Origin: Pseudodesulfovibrio sp.
GTDB lineage: Bacteria > Desulfobacterota > Desulfovibrionia > Desulfovibrionales > Desulfovibrionaceae
Direction: 5' to 3'
DNA: 64,000 bases
NCBI GenBank assembly: GCA_016744135.1
Contig: JADGEX010000001.1
Span: 569,029-633,028, forward strand
Below, piece by piece: positions 37,483 to 45,218 of the stretch (position 1 is its first letter; each line of letters opens with the position of its first letter). Made by a program: the position numbers and the translations under genes. Below the pieces are notes generated by a model. The model did not search any database, had not been told where the DNA came from, and saw only the letters and a list, made by a program, of their open reading frames with translations.

Positions 37483-37947
37483 CCCGTCTCCTTGGATAAT
37501 TTTAATTTAACCACACCATTTCTGACACCAGCCCCATCTGCCATATTTCAGACTATAGCAGGAGATAATAGCAATAGTGACTATTATTAAAAAGTTGTGA
37601 TTTATAAAAGAGAACTGAAGCTGTCAACATATATAACAAATTGATATTTTGGATTTAAAAGGAGTTATCCAATAAACACGACCAAAAAAATAAGCGTAGG
37701 AAAAACGAAACTCCCCTCCCAAGCAAAAAATGCTTGAAAATGGGGAGAAAAAGACATCTCACGCCTGAACAACGTGATATAGTGTATGAAGGTAAAAGAA
37801 ATATCCCAAATCAGGACCAAACAGCTATTTAAAAACTCTTATTACATGGTCTTTATCTCACGTAACCGATCGGGAAAAAGCTCATCATGGGTTGCTCAAA
37901 CATTCATCAAAATAAACCGATTCATAGTTAATAAATCTGCACCACTA
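37483..37947. other. AT-rich intergenic region upstream of the chemoreceptor
   Basis: 465 bp between the chemoreceptor start and the end of the methyltransferase-like gene, both on the minus strand. It contains a nested hairpin (listed at 37709-37749) and otherwise AT-rich sequence. No sigma28 or sigma54 promoter signature of good quality was found, and no small coding frame with a ribosome site. Confidence 0.5.
37709..37749 (-). terminator. Nested hairpin, possible terminator
   Basis: Outer arms CTCCCC/GGGGAG enclose inner arms CAAGCA/TGCTTG. On the minus strand it is followed by a broken T tract (TTTCGTTTTT). It lies about 200 bp past the stop of the gene ending at 37948, so it may terminate that transcript or a leader for the chemoreceptor. 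Confidence 0.5.
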
Positions 37948-38958
37948 TCAGGTTAAAAATTGATAAAAATCCTGTCCAAATTTATGCATAGGCAGCAATT
38001 TTCCTTCAAAAATAAGACCTTGAGGAACAAATTTCTCATTCATGAATTCCTGCGGCGGCTGAAATCTATTTTCCTTGGCGAGAATCACTGAAGCATGGGC
38101 CATGGCACTATATGCAATCAACCCTTCCGGGAAAAAGACCGCCGAATCTAAATTGTTTCCCACAGCATTAAAAAAGGCCTGATACTTTCTGAAGCAATTT
38201 TCCGCGGACAAAGATTGCTGAATGCCGGCCAATACTTCATTGGCTACATAGCTTATATTTCGCCCTTGAACGACACCATATGCTCCTTCCCGAGTCGGGT
38301 CCGCCAACATGACACTCCCTGCCCCCAAAGAATGAACAAGATCGTGTGTCCTTTCGCCAGACACAGGGTCGGTCTGGTAGCCCAAGGTTTGAATATCAGC
38401 AAAACCATTACGCCGAGCCTGAATCTGTAAGGCAAGTAACATGATGCCAGTCCCGGCCCCCAGATCCACGCCAACAAATGGCCCTCCACCGCACGGAGGT
38501 GCATCAGTCTGTGTGAGGACCCCACGCATCACATGAGCTGCACGCGGAGCGTCCGCTAACACACGCAAGACCGACGACCACATACGCAATCGATTCATGG
38601 TCTCGATATCGTCCGAAGGTTCATTCATGGACTGATGTCGAGAGAATTGCTCATACAGTCCTGCGACTTCACCATACGGAACAGGCTCGTCATAGGCATC
38701 GTGTACATAAGAAAAGAAATATTTCACCGCCACATTAAGAAGACGGGCATTCGTAACAGTCTCAGAAGGGTCGCAGAGGCGTTCTACATCCTGCGCCAAA
38801 CTCTTTGTCGAATAAAAACCTGGATCAATGCCAGCTTCCGGCTCATTGATAGCAGCCGTAAAATTTCTGGCCTGGATTCCTGCCGAAGCCAAGGGAGAAC
38901 CGGTCAGTCCCATGCAGTCGTCATGTCTGCGCTCGTATGTATTTTCTATCTTATTCAT
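37948..38958 (-). CDS. SAM-dependent methyltransferase-like protein, uncharacterised
   Basis: 336 residues. A class I methyltransferase motif I is visible as VGVDLGAGTGIMLLALQIQ (about 165-183), followed by a Rossmann-like alternation (TLGYQTDPVSGER, GAGSVMLAD). The N-terminal 150 residues are mostly helical and resemble nothing recognised. No signal peptide. The gene stands alone between a chemoreceptor and a tRNA array. The substrate is unknown; the fold call rests on motif I only. Confidence 0.65.
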   Translation of the reverse strand: MNKIENTYERRHDDCMGLTGSPLASAGIQARNFTAAINEPEAGIDPGFYSTKSLAQDVERLCDPSETVTNARLLNVAVKYFFSYVHDAYDEPVPYGEVAGLYEQFSRHQSMNEPSDDIETMNRLRMWSSVLRVLADAPRAAHVMRGVLTQTDAPPCGGGPFVGVDLGAGTGIMLLALQIQARRNGFADIQTLGYQTDPVSGERTHDLVHSLGAGSVMLADPTREGAYGVVQGRNISYVANEVLAGIQQSLSAENCFRKYQAFFNAVGNNLDSAVFFPEGLIAYSAMAHASVILAKENRFQPPQEFMNEKFVPQGLIFEGKLLPMHKFGQDFYQFLT

Positions 38959-39125
38959 AATATCAGGACGGTGTTCTCGGTTGGGAAATTGTTGCCGCCG
39001 CGATCATAAATGCACGGACCATACCGAGAACCGCCAAAAGCGGACAGAAAAATGATATTCTTAAAAAGACATAAAACAGCAGACTCAAATAGGCGGGTAA
39101 CAACTCACAAAATGCCTAAAAACGA

Positions 39126-39152
39126 AAAAAGCCGACCTCAATGAGGTCGGCT
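39126..39152 (-). terminator. Terminator of the distal tRNA-Gly unit
   Basis: Perfect stem AGCCGACCTCA / (T)GAGGTCGGCT, with six T on the minus strand. It lies nine bases past the tRNA-Gly CCA end at 39161 and is nearly identical to the hairpin at 39319-39342. Confidence 0.93.
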
Positions 39153-39160
39153 GGATTCTC

Positions 39161-39235
<75 letters not shown>

Positions 39236-39251
39236 GTTTGAAGCGAGGGAC

Positions 39252-39280
39252 TGTTTACCTACAGCCCACTGGGATGTCAA
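39252..39280 (-). promoter_or_regulatory. Promoter of the distal tRNA-Gly
   Basis: On the minus strand TTGACA (39280-39275) and TAAACA (39257-39252) with a 17-bp spacer. The same pair with the same spacing precedes the proximal tRNA unit, which supports both. Confidence 0.75.
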
Positions 39281-39318
39281 CAAAAACTTCTAAAAAAACA
39301 AAAAGTCTTCAAGAGAAA

Positions 39319-39342
39319 AGCCGATCTCAATGAGACCGGCTG
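39319..39342 (-). terminator. Terminator of the proximal tRNA unit
   Basis: Stem AGCCGATCTCA / TGAGACCGGCT (one G-T type mismatch) just past the second tRNA-Gly, followed on the minus strand by TTTTCTCTT. It is a diverged copy of the hairpin at 39126-39152. Confidence 0.8.
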
Positions 39343-39349
39343 AATTCTC

Positions 39350-39424
<75 letters not shown>

Positions 39425-39428
39425 GACT

Positions 39429-39503
<75 letters not shown>

Positions 39504-39509
39504 GAATTT

Positions 39510-39584
<75 letters not shown>

Positions 39585-39601
39585 TCTCAAAAGCGAGTCA
39601 C

Positions 39602-39630
39602 TGTTTACCCACGCACCTTCTGGGTGTCAA
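39602..39630 (-). promoter_or_regulatory. Promoter of the tRNA Gly-Cys-Gly unit
   Basis: TTGACA (39630-39625) and TAAACA (39607-39602) on the minus strand with a 17-bp spacer, 18 bases before the mature tRNA-Gly end. The -35 is consensus, and the -10 repeats that of the other tRNA-Gly promoter. Confidence 0.78.
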
Positions 39631-39809
39631 GCGGATTTTTTCATTTTTTGCAATTTTCTAGACTTTTAGAACCTCTTGTAATTTTTCAACTAATGGAAAG
39701 ACTTTACTTTTAGTAACTTTTCGGTATACCAACGCGCTTTGATTCAGTAGAAGAAGGTTTACACCCTTAACTCCTCAACCACTGTATAAAACTCTGAGGG
39801 GAGGTAGCT

Positions 39810-40172
39810 ATGGAAGCGAAAGATCTGCAATACTTCAGGGAGACCCTGACCGGGATGCTCGATGATATTCTCAAGAAAAGTGAGGAAACCATCGAAGACA
39901 TGACAGAATCCGGCGAAGTTTATGCTGACCCGGCAGACCGGGCAACCGCGGAATCCGACCGCGCGTTCACTCTTCGACTGCGAGACCGCGAGCGCAAGCT
40001 GATCAAAAAGATCCAGCAAGCAGCGGACCGCATTGAAGACGGCGAGTTCGGAATCTGCCAGGAATGTGGCGATGACATCTCCATTCCCCGTCTCAAGGCC
40101 AGGCCTATGACCACGCTCTGCATCAACTGCAAGAGCAAACAAGAAGAAGACGAGGCCGTTCGCGGCGACTAG
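39810..40172 (+). CDS. dksA: DksA/TraR-family RNA polymerase regulator
   Basis: 120 residues. The coiled-coil tip carries DPADRA (about 41-46), matching the DxxDxA tip that works with ppGpp in RNA polymerase. The C4 zinc finger is CQECG...CINC (about 84-110). Start ATG follows GGGAGG. DksA-type proteins enter the secondary channel and adjust rRNA and amino-acid promoters during stringent control. It is next to tRNA genes, but no functional link is needed. Confidence 0.93.
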   Translation: MEAKDLQYFRETLTGMLDDILKKSEETIEDMTESGEVYADPADRATAESDRAFTLRLRDRERKLIKKIQQAADRIEDGEFGICQECGDDISIPRLKARPMTTLCINCKSKQEEDEAVRGD

Positions 40173-40205
40173 CCGTCAACACCCGTCAAATCGACGTCGC
40201 CAGAC

Positions 40206-41723
40206 ATGGAAGCCAATTTCTTCCGATTCCTCGGAGAAGAACTTGCGTCTTCGCTGGTTGGCCGCCGCATTGACAAAGTCTTTGGACCGGCTCCTGGAAT
40301 CTGGACAATCAAAATCCAGAACACCGGCGATCCTCTTCATCTGATCTACAGGCCCGCCAAATCGGCGGGCCATTTATTTCTATCGACCATCAAACCGGCC
40401 AATCCCCAAGATGCTCCGACTATGGCCATGTGGTTTCGAAAACGCCTGCGAGGACGGAAAATAGTATCCGTACACACAGCCTGGCCCCGCCTTCAACTGG
40501 CACTGCTTCTCACACCCCGCGACGAACCAGGATCAGGAAACTATCTTCTCATCGATTGCCGGACTGGGATGAAATTAGTCGACACTCTGGAGCATGAGTT
40601 TGATCTTCAACCTGAATGGCCTGCTCTGGAAGATGTCTTGACCGAAACTGACATCTGGCGTGAGTATCCCCATATTTCGCCACGTCTGCGCAAAGCCCTC
40701 AACTCCCTCCCCGAAGACCAAGCCCATGCGCTCTATTTTGGCGTAGCAACAGGCAGCACCGAATCATTCTATTTACCTAAGGCCAAAGACGGTTGGTCCC
40801 CACCACTTGCGTGGTCTTCCGTCACGGAAGAAGAAGTCTTCCCTTCTGCCTTAGATGCCGCAAACGCTTATGGCGAACGAACGCTTTTCCCCATGATGGA
40901 AATGGAAGAAGACAAGCCTCAACAAACTCTGGTCAAACGGGCCAAGAAAAAGCTCCGTCGCAATTTGGCTAGGCTGGGTGAAGAAAAAGCCCGACTTGAA
41001 ACCTTGGCACAAGAACAAATCAAAGCCGAAGCATTGCAGGCTGAACTTTACCGCTTCAAAAATGCTCAAGGGTTGGAAGAAATTGAAGTAACGCACCCTG
41101 TGTACGGAACCATGACTGTTCCGCTCAATCCGTTTCTTTCACCGACAGAGAACATGGCAAAGTATTTCAAACTTGCTGCCAAGGCACAGCGAGGCTTTCC
41201 TCATCTCAAACGCCGACGCAAGGAACTCATGCGTCAATTGCAAGAGGCGGAAGACGGTACTCTTGAAATTCACCCAGCTATTCAGGCCAGCCAATCCATC
41301 AAACAAGATGGCCCTTCAGCCCTGCCGAAACGGTATCGTGATTTGGCAGTAGCTCTATTCCGATCCTCAGATGGCTTCACCATCCTTCGCGGCAAAAACA
41401 AGAAAGCCAATCATGATATGCTCAGTAAAGCAGCCAGCCCATTCGACTATTGGTTCCACATTCAGGATGGCCCCAGCTCCCACGTTATCCTTAAACGAAA
41501 CCATCCCGGACAAAATGTGCCGGAAACCACATTGAACGAAGCTGCCATCCTGTGCGGACTGAAAAGCTACCGCAAAGACGATGGCAAAGCTGACGTCATG
41601 TACGCACTGGTCAAAGATGTACGTAAAGTCAAAGGTTTTAACATCGGTCAAGTTGCCGTGGACAAAAAGATTGGTACTCTCCGCGTAGAACTTGACCACT
41701 CTCTCGAAAAATCTCTCGGTTAA
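40206..41723 (+). CDS. rqcH: NFACT-family protein (RqcH/FbpA type)
   Basis: 505 residues. NFACT-N (about 1-190) begins FFRFLGEELASSLVGRRIDKVF, a long helical hairpin spans about 240-365, and the NFACT-R domain follows (about 388-500; GKNKKANHDMLSKAASPFDYWFHIQDGPSSHVILK). RqcH binds obstructed 60S-like 50S-peptidyl-tRNA complexes and, in Bacillus, adds alanine tails. The usual catalytic Asp-Arg of the NFACT-N domain appears to be replaced: the matching segment reads AWPRLQLAL. Alignment is by eye. 34 bp after dksA. Confidence 0.88.
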   Translation: MEANFFRFLGEELASSLVGRRIDKVFGPAPGIWTIKIQNTGDPLHLIYRPAKSAGHLFLSTIKPANPQDAPTMAMWFRKRLRGRKIVSVHTAWPRLQLALLLTPRDEPGSGNYLLIDCRTGMKLVDTLEHEFDLQPEWPALEDVLTETDIWREYPHISPRLRKALNSLPEDQAHALYFGVATGSTESFYLPKAKDGWSPPLAWSSVTEEEVFPSALDAANAYGERTLFPMMEMEEDKPQQTLVKRAKKKLRRNLARLGEEKARLETLAQEQIKAEALQAELYRFKNAQGLEEIEVTHPVYGTMTVPLNPFLSPTENMAKYFKLAAKAQRGFPHLKRRRKELMRQLQEAEDGTLEIHPAIQASQSIKQDGPSALPKRYRDLAVALFRSSDGFTILRGKNKKANHDMLSKAASPFDYWFHIQDGPSSHVILKRNHPGQNVPETTLNEAAILCGLKSYRKDDGKADVMYALVKDVRKVKGFNIGQVAVDKKIGTLRVELDHSLEKSLG

Positions 41724-41898
41724 TCTTCTTTCTCCCTCCCGGCACATAAATGCCGTTATTATTGAAAGCCTCCCACTAGACAGTGTTGAAAACGCCGTGC
41801 ACAGTGCAAGAATACCAAATTCTCCTTTTTCATGAAGATGACAAACTTTCATTCTTAAAACACGCTGATGCACCAACAAATAACACATGGAGGCAGAC

Positions 41899-42867
41899 AT
41901 GGAAATGGCCCAATTCGAAAAATGGGACACGTATCTCGTCCACGAACACGAACTGATCGAACGAGCCATGGCTGTGCTCAAAAAAAACCTCGAAGGGCTT
42001 GAATCCGGACAATACGACGCCACACAGCTGACCCGTGCCTTAGATTTTCTTCTTGAATTCGGCGACAAAGTTCATAACAAAAAAGAAGAAGATCATCTCT
42101 TCCCGCTCATGAACCAACTTGGCATTCCCATTGAAGGTGGACCGCTCGGCGTTATGCTCATGGAGCACGAAGCTGAACGAGAATTGCTTGCCCGCATGAT
42201 GCTCGACATTCCCAAGCTGGAAGGTTTCCCTATAGAAAATCTCAGTAAATTCAAACAAGAAGGCATGGAATACCTCCGTATCCGGGCAGAACACATCTGG
42301 AAGGAAAACGATGTACTCTATGCCATGGGTAGACAGATCATCCCAGCGGATGCAACAGCAACGCTGGTAGACGACTTCAACGCCATTGATCAGAATGCAT
42401 ACGGTGCCTCTGCCAAGAAAAACTACCTGTCCATGGTTGAAGAGATGGAAAGCGCAGACAACGTCCGTACCAGACTAGTAGAAAATCTGACCACAGAACA
42501 ACTTCATGGCATTCTGGAAACACTGCCCTTTGAGGTTACTTTTGTGGATGCCGAAGACACTGTGGCTTACTTTAACAAACTCGATAAACCAAAAGTTTTT
42601 GCTCGAACCCGATCCGTGGTTGGCCGCAAAGTTCAAAAATGTCATCCCCAAAAATCAGTGGATACCGTCCAGCAAATCGTTGAAGGCTTCAAAAACAAAA
42701 CTCACGACAAAGCGGAATTCTGGATCGACATGGGCGACGAAACCATCATGATTCGTTATTTCCCTGTCTTTGACGACAAAGACGAATACCTTGGCATCTG
42801 CGAAGTCACTCAGGAAGTTGGCTGGATCAGACGGCTCGAAGGCGAGCAGCGCTTACTCGACTGGTAA
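41899..42867 (+). CDS. Hemerythrin-PAS protein (DUF438 type)
   Basis: 322 residues. The ATG at 41899 has GGAGG five bases upstream; an ATG at 41887 supplies that very sequence and is less likely. Residues about 8-150 are a hemerythrin-like helical bundle with the iron-type pattern of His/Glu (VHEHELIERAM, HNKKEEDHLFP, EHEAERELL, EHIWKENDVLY). A PAS domain follows (about 205-315; FEVTFVDAEDTVAYFN, GRKVQKCHPQKSVDTV, DEYLGICEVTQE). It is likely a cytoplasmic sensor or repair protein for oxygen, NO or redox. No output domain is fused. Ends at a strong terminator. Confidence 0.9.
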   Translation: MEMAQFEKWDTYLVHEHELIERAMAVLKKNLEGLESGQYDATQLTRALDFLLEFGDKVHNKKEEDHLFPLMNQLGIPIEGGPLGVMLMEHEAERELLARMMLDIPKLEGFPIENLSKFKQEGMEYLRIRAEHIWKENDVLYAMGRQIIPADATATLVDDFNAIDQNAYGASAKKNYLSMVEEMESADNVRTRLVENLTTEQLHGILETLPFEVTFVDAEDTVAYFNKLDKPKVFARTRSVVGRKVQKCHPQKSVDTVQQIVEGFKNKTHDKAEFWIDMGDETIMIRYFPVFDDKDEYLGICEVTQEVGWIRRLEGEQRLLDW

Positions 42868-42885
42868 TTAATCAATGAATGAAAT

Positions 42886-42919
42886 AAAAAAGGGGCATGT
42901 TTAACCATACCCCTTTTTT
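42886..42919 (+). terminator. Intrinsic terminator after the hemerythrin-PAS gene
   Basis: Stem AAAAAGGGGCATG / CATACCCCTTTTT with a short loop and six T. The A run on the other side lets it also close the minus-strand gene ending at 42948. Confidence 0.92.
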
Positions 42920-42947
42920 GTGACCAAATCGCTGTCTCCCCAGACAG

Positions 42948-43940
42948 TTATACGATCCGGTTGAATTTCGTTTGACCCAGCATATTTAAAGCCAATTGCT
43001 TTTCGGAGTTCAATCTGCTGACAACGGATTCCTGCACCCGTTTGGTTGAAGATCCGAACTGTCCTTTCCGGCTGTCATACACCCCCTCAATGAGGGAAGC
43101 ATTGAAATTAACTTTCTGTCCGCCTTTCACAAAACGGTCGATGACCTTATTAAAAATTTTAGCAGCCCCGGTCGGACCATGTTGAACCGATGTGGACCAC
43201 AACACCTCGCGTAAAGCCGGTGGAGCGTTATCAAAATCAAGACCAGTCTGTCGCAAAATCATATTTCGTGCCGGCTGATACGTTTCTGCGGCAATAAAAT
43301 CGTGTTGCATTTTCTCAAAGCGTACTGGCGATTCTGCGGCTATAGCTCGCCACTCTAGTGGCATACCGCCCTCCTTGGACCCGGTATTTGCTGGACCAGC
43401 CTCTCGTAACCGCTCACCAAGATCAGGAGCGGTCTTATCAAGGTAGGACAAAAATCGATCCATTGTGCCGGGCTTTGAAGCAATTTGATACTTTCCATAT
43501 GAAGTCCCGCCGACACGGTCATAGCCGATAGCAGACACACCATTTCGACCAGATTCAAACTGCGCCGACAATTCACCGGGAACATGAACTGGAGATTTCA
43601 AAACATCGCTTTTTGAGGGACGTCCAACGCTGGGACTTGAATCCGACACAACTTTGCGCTGCGGAAGAGCAGCCTCATCACGCATGAGTCGCGTAATGGT
43701 TGCCAAGGCCTCCAGCATTGATGAATCATTGATCATGGAGACGTCAAACGAACCAGAGGAACTCCCCTCCCCATATGAATCAGACCCTTCTCCAAAAAGA
43801 CTTTGCGCCATGGTCATCTGGGAATCTAAAGCTGTCTGAAACTGCTTATTACGCACCCCATCGGTCACCCCGGATTGCATCCCGTTGCGAACCTGCCCAC
43901 TAACCAAAGCGGCATAATCGTTGATCTTGCCAAAAGACAT
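42948..43940 (-). CDS. Lysozyme-like peptidoglycan-hydrolase-type protein without signal peptide
   Basis: 330 residues. The ATG at 43940 follows AGGAG at six bases and is preferred over a TTG at 43958. Residues 1-120 are low-complexity and Ser/Gly-rich. The C-terminal half has FESGRNGVSAIGYDRVGGTSYGKYQIAS (about 130-157) with a candidate catalytic Glu in FESG, then a helical region ending in STSVQHGPTGAAKIFNKVI. This pattern recalls chitosanase/lysozyme-fold domains of phage and secretion-system origin. There is no signal peptide, so it might be exported by a dedicated machine (flagellum, secretion system) or be cytoplasmic. The enzyme activity is inferred. Confidence 0.65.
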   Translation of the reverse strand: MSFGKINDYAALVSGQVRNGMQSGVTDGVRNKQFQTALDSQMTMAQSLFGEGSDSYGEGSSSGSFDVSMINDSSMLEALATITRLMRDEAALPQRKVVSDSSPSVGRPSKSDVLKSPVHVPGELSAQFESGRNGVSAIGYDRVGGTSYGKYQIASKPGTMDRFLSYLDKTAPDLGERLREAGPANTGSKEGGMPLEWRAIAAESPVRFEKMQHDFIAAETYQPARNMILRQTGLDFDNAPPALREVLWSTSVQHGPTGAAKIFNKVIDRFVKGGQKVNFNASLIEGVYDSRKGQFGSSTKRVQESVVSRLNSEKQLALNMLGQTKFNRIV

Positions 43941-44042
43941 GCAGAACTCCTGCGTCAAAGTTTTGGCCTGTATACAGACCTCCGCAAGGAGAAAAGCAAA
44001 GGGTGTGCCGATTAAGACAACCCTCTATAATTAAAAAGATAT

Positions 44043-45140
44043 TTACACATCTGAAAACAACGCGTCAAAAGATCTGTCGTTTTTCATGAATTCAACAAGA
44101 CGACGTTGCCCAGCAGGAAAAGCATAGGATTCCAATTCAGCAGGAAGCATAAATCCGCCCTCAGCAGCTTCATTGAACACCGGCTCGGACGGCTCTTCGG
44201 CAAATCGACAGAGAAAACAATGCATGGTCACATGATAGCGAGTATAATTATAAACAATGGTGATAATTTTTTCCACCGGATCAATCGCCAGCTCGACCTC
44301 TTCCATATACTCACGTATAATAGCTTGTTCGGGAGTTTCCCCGTCTTCAATCCCTCCACCCGGAAATTCCCACAGGCCAGGCCAAACATCATCGGCCTTA
44401 CGCTTCTGGATAAGAAGCCTCCCTTCATGCACCAACACACCGGTCGCCATATTAATACGCATGATCTTTTTGGGTGCGGGCAAGACTGGACGTTGCAACA
44501 CGGTTCCTGCGCCATAAGATTTACAATACACCAGAACCGGACATTGCTCACAATCAGGATTCTTGATGCAAACCAGCGCACCCAATTCCATTATGGCCTG
44601 ATTAAAATCACCGGCTCTATCAGTCGGAATAAGTGTACGTACCTGCTTTTCAACGCGAGAACGCCCTTTGGCGCCACGAACCGATTCTTCCATGTTAAGC
44701 AACCGGGCAAAAACACGAAGCACATTGGCGTCAACAGCAGGCTCTGGTTGTCCAAAAGCTATGCTGGTAATGGCACCGGCAGTGTACTCTCCAATACCGG
44801 GTAAACCACGAATGTCCGCATAATCTGTCGGGAATTCTCCACCATGACCCTGAACAATAACGATTGCCGCCTTGAGCATGTTGCGCGCCCGTGAATAGTA
44901 CCCCAGCCCTTCCCAATGTTTAAGGACATCCTCTTCGTGAGCACAGGCCAAAGAATTCACATCAGGGAATCGTTTCATCCACCGGTCATAATACCCAACG
45001 ACACGGTCAATCTGTGTCTGCTGGGCCATAATTTCAGAGACCCAAACAGCATATGGCTCTGGAGTTTTACGCCACGGCAATTCTCGGCGATTGGCATCAT
45101 ACCATTCAAGTAAATGTCGGGGGAATTCAGCTTCGATCAT
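44043..45140 (-). CDS. mutY: A/G-specific adenine glycosylase
   Basis: 365 residues. Helix-hairpin-helix GLPGIGEYTAGAI with the catalytic Asp in AVDANVLRV, then the 4Fe-4S loop CIKNPDCEQCPVLVYC (C-x6-C-x2-C-x5-C). MutY removes adenine opposite 8-oxoguanine. The C-terminal domain (about 225-365) is Nudix-like and keeps almost a full Nudix box (GIEDGE-x7-REYMEEVEL), with Glu in place of the usual Gly. ATG at 45140. Confidence 0.95.
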   Translation of the reverse strand: MIEAEFPRHLLEWYDANRRELPWRKTPEPYAVWVSEIMAQQTQIDRVVGYYDRWMKRFPDVNSLACAHEEDVLKHWEGLGYYSRARNMLKAAIVIVQGHGGEFPTDYADIRGLPGIGEYTAGAITSIAFGQPEPAVDANVLRVFARLLNMEESVRGAKGRSRVEKQVRTLIPTDRAGDFNQAIMELGALVCIKNPDCEQCPVLVYCKSYGAGTVLQRPVLPAPKKIMRINMATGVLVHEGRLLIQKRKADDVWPGLWEFPGGGIEDGETPEQAIIREYMEEVELAIDPVEKIITIVYNYTRYHVTMHCFLCRFAEEPSEPVFNEAAEGGFMLPAELESYAFPAGQRRLVEFMKNDRSFDALFSDV

Positions 45141-45218
45141 GATGAGGCTGGGTGTACCCGCTCAGGGAAGGATTTGCAACACGGCCATAGGACACGCCTG
45201 TAAAAGCCTACTGTCGAA

